DNA of 10,054 nucleotides from Arenicella sp. (GTDB taxonomy: Bacteria; Pseudomonadota; Gammaproteobacteria; Arenicellales; Arenicellaceae): contig JALZWI010000138.1 of NCBI GenBank assembly GCA_023299895.1, forward strand, positions 1-10,054, written 5' to 3'. Both the position numbers and the translations under genes were made by a program. Below are positions 1 to 6,178 of the stretch, one piece after another (position 1 is the first letter of the stretch; every line of letters begins with the position of its first letter). A model generated the notes under the pieces. That model worked only from the letters and a program-made list of their open reading frames with translations. It searched no databases and had not been told where the DNA came from.

Positions 1-33
1 GCCCATACCGCCCATACCGCCCATACCCATACC
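1..33. repeat. 9-bp tandem repeat encoding Gly-Met-Gly
   Basis: Three exact consecutive copies of GCCCATACC occupy 1-27, followed by a shorter CATACC unit. On the minus strand they encode the GGM repeats at the end of the short DUF6152 protein. The array reaches the window edge, so its full length is unknown. Because the unit is a multiple of three, copy-number change would keep the reading frame. Confidence 0.75.
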
Positions 34-525
34 ACCGAAATCTACTTCGCTTGGGTCTCCTTCAAAAAAAGTGCCTGCCTCTGGCTCAGGATAATCCTCA
101 AGCACTGCCTCTATGTCTTCGCCTGCTGCGATTCGGTCGGCTGCTTCTACTGCCGTTCTTTGACTAATATTTTCGTGCACTGGATAATAAGTGCCAGCAA
201 CTTCAAATCCAGCTAAAGCCATTTTTGCAGAACCATTTCGCGCCGGAAAGCCTTTGACAATAACCTCGTCCCCTGCTTTGATCGCATCTGGAGCATAATC
301 AGCATTACGCCAGAACATGATAGGAACCTCAATATCCCATTCCAAGCCTTGAGCATCGACTAGCAATAATTTTGGGTGTGGCGCGATAAATCGAAAAGAT
401 TTAACTACACCAGGTAAATCTACTGGATTATCGATCTCATAAGGCGCGTATGAATGGTGCGCCCAAGAAGCTGCCGCCATAAATAATGCGCATGTGCCTA
501 CAATGATTCTATTTATTATTTTCAT
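1..525 (-). CDS. Short DUF6152-type exported protein with Gly/Met-rich tail (3' end cut off by window edge)
   Basis: The frame is open from an ATG at 523-525 to the left edge, giving 175 codons without a stop, so the C-terminus is missing. An SD-like GGAGA lies at about 531-535 just upstream. Residues 1-22 form a Sec signal peptide ending S-W-A, so the mature protein should start His23-His24-Ser. Residues 23-115 resemble DUF6152 (a periplasmic beta-rich family of unknown function): AHHS start, a GVV strand at 39-41, Pro-His-Pro at 49-51, and an EWDIEV segment. The same landmarks occur in the longer protein encoded at 2524-3582, so the two are paralogues. Residues 116-155 are helical and acidic. 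From residue 164 the chain becomes Gly-Gly-Met repeats. It lies 104 bases downstream of the amidohydrolase gene on the same strand and may be co-transcribed with it. Function is unknown; family assignment is by eye. Confidence 0.8.
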   Translation of the reverse strand, partial: MKIINRIIVGTCALFMAAASWAHHSYAPYEIDNPVDLPGVVKSFRFIAPHPKLLLVDAQGLEWDIEVPIMFWRNADYAPDAIKAGDEVIVKGFPARNGSAKMALAGFEVAGTYYPVHENISQRTAVEAADRIAAGEDIEAVLEDYPEPEAGTFFEGDPSEVDFGGMGMGGMGGMG

Positions 526-629
526 TTTTTTCTCCAAAATTAATTTAATTAGTTCCTAAGTTTGTTTATGGCACCTAGAATACATATTTTATTTTTACCA
601 TTCAATAATTTAACACCACTACGGTGCAT

Positions 630-2438
630 TTATTCATTGTTAATAGAGATCGATGAGCTGTCATCAAAATACACAATCTTGCCATCGACCAGAGTCAAAA
701 TTGATTTGGTGAGAATGATGTCTTCATCGCTCACAGCGCCTGAAAATAAGTCGTTATTCAATACAACCAGATCAGCAAGCTTGCCTGACTCCAGAGTCCC
801 TATATCGTTCTCAGAAAAAGCCAGCCATGAGCTTCCCTGAGTAAATAGCTGGATCGCCTGCGCGCGGCTGATGCGCTCGTCCGGACAGACTAGATCTTCT
901 CCAGCTCCAGACAATACACCGCCTCCATTAGCAGCAAAGCCTTTTACATCAAGACCAGTGACCATATGATAAACGTGTACCCAAGGGTTGCTGGGTTGAG
1001 CATTGGTGCTGTCTGAACCAATTCCCGCCATCAGCCCTTGTGCCGGGAATGATTTATAGGGTGTGCCGTTACAGACCGAGCCGGCACGACCGCGACCTAG
1101 AAAAGCATGAACCCCTAAATTTGCGCCAACGACTTTTTCGTAGCCATATTCGCGTATCAGATCAATTTCTTCCTGACCGGGTTTAGAATGTTCAAGACTC
1201 AAACGGGTGGCTGAGCCAACGGTACTTGCAGCATCGTGAAACAACTCAATATCGGCCGCGCGACCAGCGTGCTTGCCTACCGTCCAGTCGTTAGAGAGGG
1301 CCATTTCAACTGTCTCTTGATAGCCGTTTTGCCGCACATTGCCAAGATCTTCGCCTATACCTATAATCTTGAACATGCTGTCACTGCTTGAGCCAAAACG
1401 AGTTTGGCGCTCCTGTACTAGTGCTGCATAATCACTCAAAGGCGTGATTTGATCACCCTGAACTCGACTGCGAACACGAATTGTCAGCGCATCTTCGTCA
1501 TACAGCTCTCCGATGGTTTGAAAATCATCAAATACGCTGAAATATTGAGCGCCGCGGCCACGAATGCTGCCCCCCACATCGACAACTGAGGTCAAGCCTA
1601 CGCTGTTAAAGCCTTGCATAACTCGTATCGCTTGGTCACGTGGGTCACTAGTAGTCTTGAGAAGAACAAACGAAGCTGTTGAATCGCCAATCAGCCCCGT
1701 TTCATCATTTATCTTTAGGTCAACCGGCTCATTGGAAGCGACTGCCATCGCTTTTAGTTTTTCGATGCCGATGCGGTTGGAAAACGCCTCTTCAGTCGAT
1801 CGAAGGTGTATATAAACTGGGTAATCGCCGGCCGCGTCGTTCAATTGCTGTAGAGATGGAAACACAGTGTAGGGCTCATTATCACGAGATGAACCTATCA
1901 CATTTTCTTGCCATTGAATGGGGTCCCAGCCGCCAACAAATGTAATCCATTGGTCAGTGGAAACACCCGCTTCGGCCATCGCCTCAGCCTTTGCAGTAAC
2001 CATTGCCATGGCTTCAGGAATACTACGGCTCAATTCAATCTGGCGAGTATCATAACCTGGTCGTAAGGTCGCTCGTATAAAATGCATATGCGAATCAATA
2101 AGGCCCGGAATAACCGTACTACCGGCAAGATCAACCACCTCCGCACAATCTGGAGCTACCAAATCGTCGCCCACTTCTAATATACGATTATCGAGAATAT
2201 GCATGCTGTTGAAATCAGGCTGAGTGGTGTCGCCCTCTGTCGTTGGCAATTCAGCCATTGCAAAAAATCGACCGTTGGTCAAATACAAATCGTCGCATTG
2301 CGCTGATTCTTCAACACTTGCAAGTTGCTCATCGGTAGTTTCTATGTTTGCAGTTGTTGCTGCTTGTTCGCCACAGGCAGTCAAACTAAGCGCTAACCCG
2401 ACTATCCAATACCGACCAGTGTGTACAAATATGTTCAT
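630..2438 (-). CDS. Amidohydrolase family 3 (YtcJ-like) metal-dependent hydrolase, predicted lipoprotein
   Basis: A 602-residue protein; ATG at 2436-2438 with AGAGG at 2445-2449 as ribosome site. The N-terminus has a lipobox L19-T20-A21-C22 followed by Gly, which fits a lipoprotein sorted to the outer membrane. The Amidohydro_3 layout is complete. A beta-sandwich strand precedes the metal motif PGLIDSHMHF (His117, His119). A Lys at 357 (FKIIGIGED) sits where related enzymes carry a carbamylated lysine. His390 (KHAGRA), His417 (SLEHS) and Asp476 (GIGSDS) complete the metal set, and GTLESGKLADLVVLNND near 547-563 is the classic closing motif. Expected reaction: hydrolysis of an amide, imide or similar C-N bond by a TIM-barrel metal enzyme; the substrate cannot be read from sequence. 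Most relatives are cytosolic, but many exported ones exist in marine and environmental proteobacteria. It lies between two DUF6152 genes on the same strand. Confidence 0.9.
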   Translation of the reverse strand: MNIFVHTGRYWIVGLALSLTACGEQAATTANIETTDEQLASVEESAQCDDLYLTNGRFFAMAELPTTEGDTTQPDFNSMHILDNRILEVGDDLVAPDCAEVVDLAGSTVIPGLIDSHMHFIRATLRPGYDTRQIELSRSIPEAMAMVTAKAEAMAEAGVSTDQWITFVGGWDPIQWQENVIGSSRDNEPYTVFPSLQQLNDAAGDYPVYIHLRSTEEAFSNRIGIEKLKAMAVASNEPVDLKINDETGLIGDSTASFVLLKTTSDPRDQAIRVMQGFNSVGLTSVVDVGGSIRGRGAQYFSVFDDFQTIGELYDEDALTIRVRSRVQGDQITPLSDYAALVQERQTRFGSSSDSMFKIIGIGEDLGNVRQNGYQETVEMALSNDWTVGKHAGRAADIELFHDAASTVGSATRLSLEHSKPGQEEIDLIREYGYEKVVGANLGVHAFLGRGRAGSVCNGTPYKSFPAQGLMAGIGSDSTNAQPSNPWVHVYHMVTGLDVKGFAANGGGVLSGAGEDLVCPDERISRAQAIQLFTQGSSWLAFSENDIGTLESGKLADLVVLNNDLFSGAVSDEDIILTKSILTLVDGKIVYFDDSSSISINNE

Positions 2439-2523
2439 GATAAACCTCTGAATGCTATAAATAGGGTGTTTAGTTTATTAAGCGACGGCGTAGCTATAAC
2501 TAAAAAGCAATGCCGTGATTTAA

Positions 2524-3582
2524 CTACTCGACTTCCGCGGCACAATCAAATGGAGACACTTTAGTCCCTGGTTGCCACAACCAAGCCCTTTCAAGCTCAA
2601 TCGGACCAGTATAATAAACAGGATCATTGGCAACCAGCTTATAGTTTAATCGGCTGTCATCATCGGCAACTCGGAATGTCTCGAGATAGGTCATTTCAAG
2701 TGACTGAGGAGACCCATAAGGATCAAAAGTTGGCCAATCTATCTGTGAGGTCTGCACCACCAATGTGTCTCCATCCCATTTGCCAGTAGAAAAGCCTACG
2801 TTGGATGAAGCAGGGCCAGGATGATTATCAGTCATATAGACTGTGCGTCTTAGATCGTATTCTTCTGTGTAGATAACAATATGGTCACCGTTGTCGATAA
2901 TCTGCATAGGCGTAGGGTCAAACATATTAGACGCCAAACCCGACTGACAACTCAGCTCAGGGTTATCGAATGCATAATCATAGTTTTCATATATTGCTTT
3001 TCCTGCATCAGTTAACAAACCAGCATATTGCTCGGGGTTTGGACGTGGGCCAGTACGACGACCCCAAACACGGAAGAGTCCATCCGCCGTTTCTTGTGCA
3101 GCTCGAGCTTCTTCTGGAGTAGGACCACTTCGATTAACTTCTAGTATCTCCTCTGACCAAATAGGCGGGTTGTTATCGCTCAACCTATTCACCATTTCTT
3201 GCCCATTTGCTAGCAACAGGTTCTGCACACCAATTGAAGATGTATTACGTCTGGATACTACGCCCGCCGCCTTGATAGTATCGCCAACCGCGACAAGGTC
3301 CGAGCCTATACCAGCTTGACCATAACCAGTCACACTTCGACCTAACTCCAACTCCCACTCTTTCTCGATGCCCTGTTCATCAGTGACTATCATCATTATT
3401 CGAGGGTGAGGATTGCGCCAGAAAACTCGACTCACTACTCCTTCAAGATGCAACATGTTTTCTGCAAGATACATTGCCGGATTGTTGTTCGGTCCATGAT
3501 GAGCAACGCTCGACATCGGCAAACATAAGATTACTATTACTGCAGGTATAAATGATTTGTAGAAAGCGCTTAAACTTTTCAT
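2524..3582 (-). CDS. Long DUF6152-type exported protein with additional C-terminal domain
   Basis: The longest open frame starts at 3714, but I place the start at the ATG at 3580-3582 (352 residues). It is preceded by a strong AAGGAGAG at 3588-3595, and the protein then opens directly with a Sec signal peptide (residues 1-27, ending S-S-V-A). A start at 3714 would bury that signal under 44 unrelated residues. The mature protein begins His28-His29-Gly. Residues 28-130 match DUF6152: LEGVVSRVFWRNPHP around 46-60, then KEWELELG. Residues 140-350 form a second region often fused to this family in environmental bacteria: LTDAGKAIYENYD (190-202), Cys212, DHIVIYTEEYDLRRTVYM (233-250), a GKWDGDTLVVQT strand (267-278) and a final Cys347. 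Cys212 and Cys347 could form a periplasmic disulfide. Function is unknown. It is probably the first gene of a three-gene minus-strand unit. Confidence 0.85.
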   Translation of the reverse strand: MKSLSAFYKSFIPAVIVILCLPMSSVAHHGPNNNPAMYLAENMLHLEGVVSRVFWRNPHPRIMMIVTDEQGIEKEWELELGRSVTGYGQAGIGSDLVAVGDTIKAAGVVSRRNTSSIGVQNLLLANGQEMVNRLSDNNPPIWSEEILEVNRSGPTPEEARAAQETADGLFRVWGRRTGPRPNPEQYAGLLTDAGKAIYENYDYAFDNPELSCQSGLASNMFDPTPMQIIDNGDHIVIYTEEYDLRRTVYMTDNHPGPASSNVGFSTGKWDGDTLVVQTSQIDWPTFDPYGSPQSLEMTYLETFRVADDDSRLNYKLVANDPVYYTGPIELERAWLWQPGTKVSPFDCAAEVE

Positions 3583-3587
3583 AACTC

Positions 3588-3595
3588 TCTCCTTA
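3588..3595 (-). promoter_or_regulatory. Shine-Dalgarno site that sets the start of the long DUF6152 gene
   Basis: Read on the minus strand this is AAGGAGAG, five bases before the ATG at 3582. It lies inside codons of the longer open frame, and this is the main reason for rejecting the start at 3714. Confidence 0.7.
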
Positions 3596-3652
3596 TTCAT
3601 TAAGTGAATTTTATTAGTATTGAGCCTGCATAGAAAATAACATTTGCATATA

Positions 3653-3690
3653 AAATTTCTCATGGCTCTTTGGTTCACCAGGAGAAATTT
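3653..3690. repeat. Inverted repeat upstream of the long DUF6152 gene
   Basis: The left arm 3653-3665 (AAATTTCTCATGG) pairs with the right arm 3678-3690 (CCAGGAGAAATTT) at 12 of 13 positions around a 12-base loop. It sits 71 bases before the start codon at 3582, in the promoter or leader. It could be an operator for a dimeric regulator or an RNA stem-loop. No run of T follows in the direction of transcription, so a terminator is less likely. Confidence 0.6.
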
Positions 3691-4049
3691 ATATTTTATT
3701 ATATAAGATTCCATTATTAGTTTGTAGCCTTAAAACAAATAAAGCGTCCGCGGCTAAATCGGCAACAGATGACAATTAACAGTCAAGAGTTAAAGAAAAT
3801 TTATGTCGCTTGAAGGTTTCAATTTTCGTAACCACAGTAAACTACACGCATTGGCAGCTAACTTTATCTACAAGCAAAGCCTTGGGTAGCTAGTGTTAAA
3901 TGAAGATAATACAATGTGATGGGGCTATTGGCGGGGTTACGGATCAGATAGAAGGCTGAAATAATACTTAAAGGCATTCAAAGCACTTCTTTCTGACCTG
4001 CGCGAGAATGCAACAAATTCACGACAGCTCACGCACCCAGCAGAAACTT

Positions 4050-4865
4050 TTATTGCGGTTCTGAGTTATATTCAATAACAAAACCATGCGACGGAAGCCT
4101 GCCAGAGCCATAGGTTCCCATTAGATGGGAAACATCACACCAATAACTTGCTGGAACATCTACCTCACCAAATGCTAAAACATTTTGCGCCCCTCGGGCA
4201 CTGTTGTTAGGCTGATTGTCTGGCGCAATATGAACACCAACGTCCTGGTCTTCGCGTAGCCAATTAGTCCAGGTCATCGGTTCACCACTGACCCAAGCCC
4301 AACCCCCATCAGGCTCATCAGCGCCATCAACCTGATATCCGCCCAAGTATGGACCACTTAAATTAAAGAGTGGCGAGCCATCTTCTAATTCTCCGTAAGG
4401 AAACTTACGCCAATATTTTTCATCGGCGACCAGAGAGAACGCAAAATCATTCTCCTCTTGTGAGTGCAGAGATATCAGATAACCTCCTTTCTGTTCAGCT
4501 AAGCCTTGAGCCTGAACCCAGTTAACGCCACCTTCGGGTAGATACACAACTTGATACCAATGCGTCTCACCACTTGGTAACTCAAAAGGTACTAGCTCAG
4601 CCAATTCAAACGGACTCGGGATTGTTGACCAAGTGAGGTCAGCAGAGTTCAGCACAGCAGGCTCCTCAGAACCATCATTGCCTAACATTGGAGGGCTTTT
4701 GAAAAACATTAAATTGTATGGCCCCGCCTCCACCGCCGCCTGATCAACCAGAGGCGGTTGTTGAGCATGACTTAGCTCACCCCAAAGCGCCATTAAAACT
4801 GCGATGATTGACACCCCAATCCTCCAGAGCCTTTTGCATTCTACAACGTTATGCTCAAACCACAT
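4050..4865 (-). CDS. Exported C-type-lectin-fold (CTLD) protein
   Basis: A 271-residue protein with an ATG at 4863-4865 and AAGGTG at 4872-4877 at good spacing. Residues 1-34 form a Sec signal peptide: positive start, hydrophobic core about 16-28, then S-H-A before Gln35. Residues 100-267 read as a CTLD: HWYQVVYLP (102-110), the helix WVQAQGLAEQKGGYLISLHSQEEN (116-139), YLGGYQ (173-178), GWAWVSGEPMTWTNW (188-202), then QPNN (218-221), QNVLAFG (227-233), YWCDV (241-245) and a closing strand GFVIEY (261-266). CTLDs bind carbohydrate, protein or other surfaces; the QPNN element matches the position of the calcium/sugar motif in some lectins (EPN/QPD type). The usual disulfide cysteines are mostly absent (only Cys243 in the domain). 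There is no PEP-CTERM or other sorting tail. The ligand is unknown. It lies downstream of a small membrane-protein gene on the same strand (81 bases or so apart). Confidence 0.8.
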   Translation of the reverse strand: MWFEHNVVECKRLWRIGVSIIAVLMALWGELSHAQQPPLVDQAAVEAGPYNLMFFKSPPMLGNDGSEEPAVLNSADLTWSTIPSPFELAELVPFELPSGETHWYQVVYLPEGGVNWVQAQGLAEQKGGYLISLHSQEENDFAFSLVADEKYWRKFPYGELEDGSPLFNLSGPYLGGYQVDGADEPDGGWAWVSGEPMTWTNWLREDQDVGVHIAPDNQPNNSARGAQNVLAFGEVDVPASYWCDVSHLMGTYGSGRLPSHGFVIEYNSEPQ

Positions 4866-4946
4866 TCTTTACACCTTTTTTTATTTTTTGTTGGGGATTC
4901 CATTTATTTGTCACCGACCCCACTTGGCATTAATCCTATTATTAAT

Positions 4947-5393
4947 TTAAGGTTTCTTCCAGCTAAAAATAATATTCATATGATTTTTATCACGCCGAAT
5001 TCGCCAAGGCGCCCACTCAATCACAAGGTCTTTAATTAAAAAACCAAGAACAAGAACAACCACGACTAATATCAGCCAAGTCCATGCGAACATCTCTACT
5101 TCTCTAGCAAACCCAATGATCGATAAACCGGCTCCAATTAAAATCCCTAAACCTCCAATAGTCGATTCCAAACACATAAGCTGCATCGCTTTTTTAGTTT
5201 CTTTCGCTTCATTGCCCCTGCTTTGAAAAAGCAACCAAAGATCTCGCACCAAGCCTTGCAACAATAAAAGCGCCGCGCCATAAAGAATCAAACGAGCGAC
5301 TAACATAGAAGTAGGCAACATTGGTTGAATAAACCAAATTACGCCTCCTACAAGGCCAATCAATAACAATTCAGTTTTTTCTGTAATATTCAT
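4947..5393 (-). CDS. Small four-helix inner-membrane protein of unknown function
   Basis: I favour the ATG at 5391-5393 (148 residues). A TTG at 5418-5420 would add nine residues, and neither start has a clear ribosome site. Four hydrophobic segments are visible, at roughly 8-25, 31-54, 74-95 and 102-125 of the shorter form. A charged loop (QSRGNEAKETKKAM) lies between helices 2 and 3, and the tail is basic (WRIRRDKNHM), which suggests that the loop and both ends are cytoplasmic. I do not recognise the family. It is the upstream neighbour of the CTLD gene on the same strand and divergent from the gene at 5529, so the 135-base gap to that gene should hold promoters for both. Confidence 0.65.
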   Translation of the reverse strand: MNITEKTELLLIGLVGGVIWFIQPMLPTSMLVARLILYGAALLLLQGLVRDLWLLFQSRGNEAKETKKAMQLMCLESTIGGLGILIGAGLSIIGFAREVEMFAWTWLILVVVVLVLGFLIKDLVIEWAPWRIRRDKNHMNIIFSWKKP

Positions 5394-5455
5394 TAACGTG
5401 CACTTAAATATTTTATCCAACGGTATTGAACAGTCTCTCGTCTGATAATTAATTA

Positions 5456-5485
5456 TTGAAGGTAACTAGCCGATTCAGGTACTAT
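5456..5485 (+). promoter_or_regulatory. Candidate promoter for the small exported protein gene
   Basis: TTGAAG at 5456-5461 and TACTAT at 5480-5485 are 18 bases apart and match the sigma-70 boxes at four of six positions each. Transcription from here would give a leader of about 37 bases to the ATG at 5529. The match is weak and the region is AT-rich. Confidence 0.3.
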
Positions 5486-5528
5486 CACGTCTTAGCAAAT
5501 CAAATCCAATTAGTAAGGAGCCAGCCCA

Positions 5529-6017
5529 ATGAAAAATATAATTATAATCGCTCTATCTGTTCTGATCACAAGCTCTCAAATCGTATTTGCACAGAACTTA
5601 GCAGAGCGTCGTGCCATTCTAGAATATCAGGAATCAGTATTACCTAACATTCAAAATAAGCTAAATGCTGCAGTTGGTTTTGAGGTTCCATTGAATGTGG
5701 ATTGGACAAAAGTCGCCCAACCTGGAGACGCTGAGAGTTATTCCAATGACGCCTATTTCACCGACGTGTATTTCACACCTTTAGTGAAAGCTATGTCGTC
5801 GATTGGATCAGATGACTTAGGTAAACAAGCTTTGTTAGAAAACCTTAAAGGCATTAACATTACTTATAATGCGGATACTGCACCTGCCTCAGCCTATGAG
5901 GATGGCGTAGACTTTAACGACGGACAAATCACCCTTAATTTCAAGCCCTTTAGTAACGCTGATGATATTGATGATCGTGCTGAAGCTATTATAAAAGTAC
6001 TTGAATCTAAACTCTAA
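5529..6017 (+). CDS. Small exported protein of unknown function
   Basis: A 162-residue protein with an ATG preceded by AAGGAG at 5515-5520 (eight-base spacing). Residues 1-21 are a clear Sec signal peptide (MKN start, hydrophobic core, ending V-F-A before Gln22), so the mature product is periplasmic or released. The mature part starts with a helical stretch (LAERRAILEYQESVLPNIQ), then mixed strand and helix with the segments FEVPLNVDW (51-59), YFTDVYFTPLVKAM (76-89) and INITYNAD (109-116), and a helical acidic end. It contains no cysteine, no His/Asp metal motif and no membrane helix. I do not recognise a family. It is monocistronic by position: a divergent neighbour upstream and a strong terminator at 6111-6150 downstream. 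Confidence 0.75.
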   Translation: MKNIIIIALSVLITSSQIVFAQNLAERRAILEYQESVLPNIQNKLNAAVGFEVPLNVDWTKVAQPGDAESYSNDAYFTDVYFTPLVKAMSSIGSDDLGKQALLENLKGINITYNADTAPASAYEDGVDFNDGQITLNFKPFSNADDIDDRAEAIIKVLESKL

Positions 6018-6110
6018 AGCTTAACTTAAAAATCAACCAAATTAGGTCAAACCTCATTTAATTCTGGTTGTTGGCTATCATTATTGTCTCTATTGTTACA
6101 CCACCAAAGT

Positions 6111-6150
6111 AAAAAAGGGCATTCTTCTATAACGAAGAATGCCCTTTTTT
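6111..6150. terminator. Bidirectional intrinsic terminator
   Basis: A perfect 17-bp stem pairs 6111-6127 with 6134-6150 around a six-base loop (TATAAC). The GC part (GGGC/GCCC) is flanked by six A on the left and six T on the right, so either strand ends in a U-tract. It lies between two convergent genes (stops at 6017 and 6179) and should stop both transcripts. Confidence 0.93.
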
Positions 6151-6178
6151 GGTTTAAAAATACTTGAATTTAACTCGT

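Larger units (their letters stand above)
3583..4049. other. Gene-free intergenic stretch with an inverted repeat
   Basis: No convincing gene lies here. The part next to 3582 is very AT-rich and must hold the 5' leader of the long DUF6152 gene; it contains the inverted repeat at 3653-3690 described separately. The rest (about 3720-4049) is less AT-rich and carries only short open frames, the best being 28 codons at 3803-3889 on the plus strand without a good ribosome site. I cannot identify a gene remnant or an RNA. Confidence 0.5.

Noticed and set aside
614..626. Small hairpin (CACC/GGTG) just after the amidohydrolase stop, considered as a terminator
   Set aside because: The stem is only four to five pairs and no T-run follows on the minus strand.
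562..840. Plus-strand open frame of 92 codons over the end of the amidohydrolase gene
   Set aside because: It is a shadow of the well-supported minus-strand gene, with no ribosome site or protein motif. The same holds for the plus-strand frames at 1564-1945, 2224-2451, 6502-6690 and 7694-8098, the minus-strand frame at 6421-6621 and the plus-strand frame at 9061-9249.
3660..3690. GGTTCACCAGG-like stretch resembling a tRNA T-arm end
   Set aside because: No acceptor, D or anticodon stems can be folded around it; the pairing is explained by the inverted repeat at 3653-3690.
3803..3889. 28-codon plus-strand open frame in the long spacer
   Set aside because: It is too short, has only a poor ribosome site and shows no recognisable motif; chance cannot be excluded.
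3980..4072. Plus-strand frame without an ATG that ends near 4072 and reads like ordinary protein, as if a gene remnant
   Set aside because: A stop lies just upstream, no start codon is present, it overlaps the 3' end of the CTLD gene, and I recognise no family.
4896..4925. TGGGG/CCCCA inverted repeat between the membrane-protein and CTLD genes, considered as a terminator
   Set aside because: The arms are only five bases with a loop of about 20 and no T-run follows in the direction of transcription.
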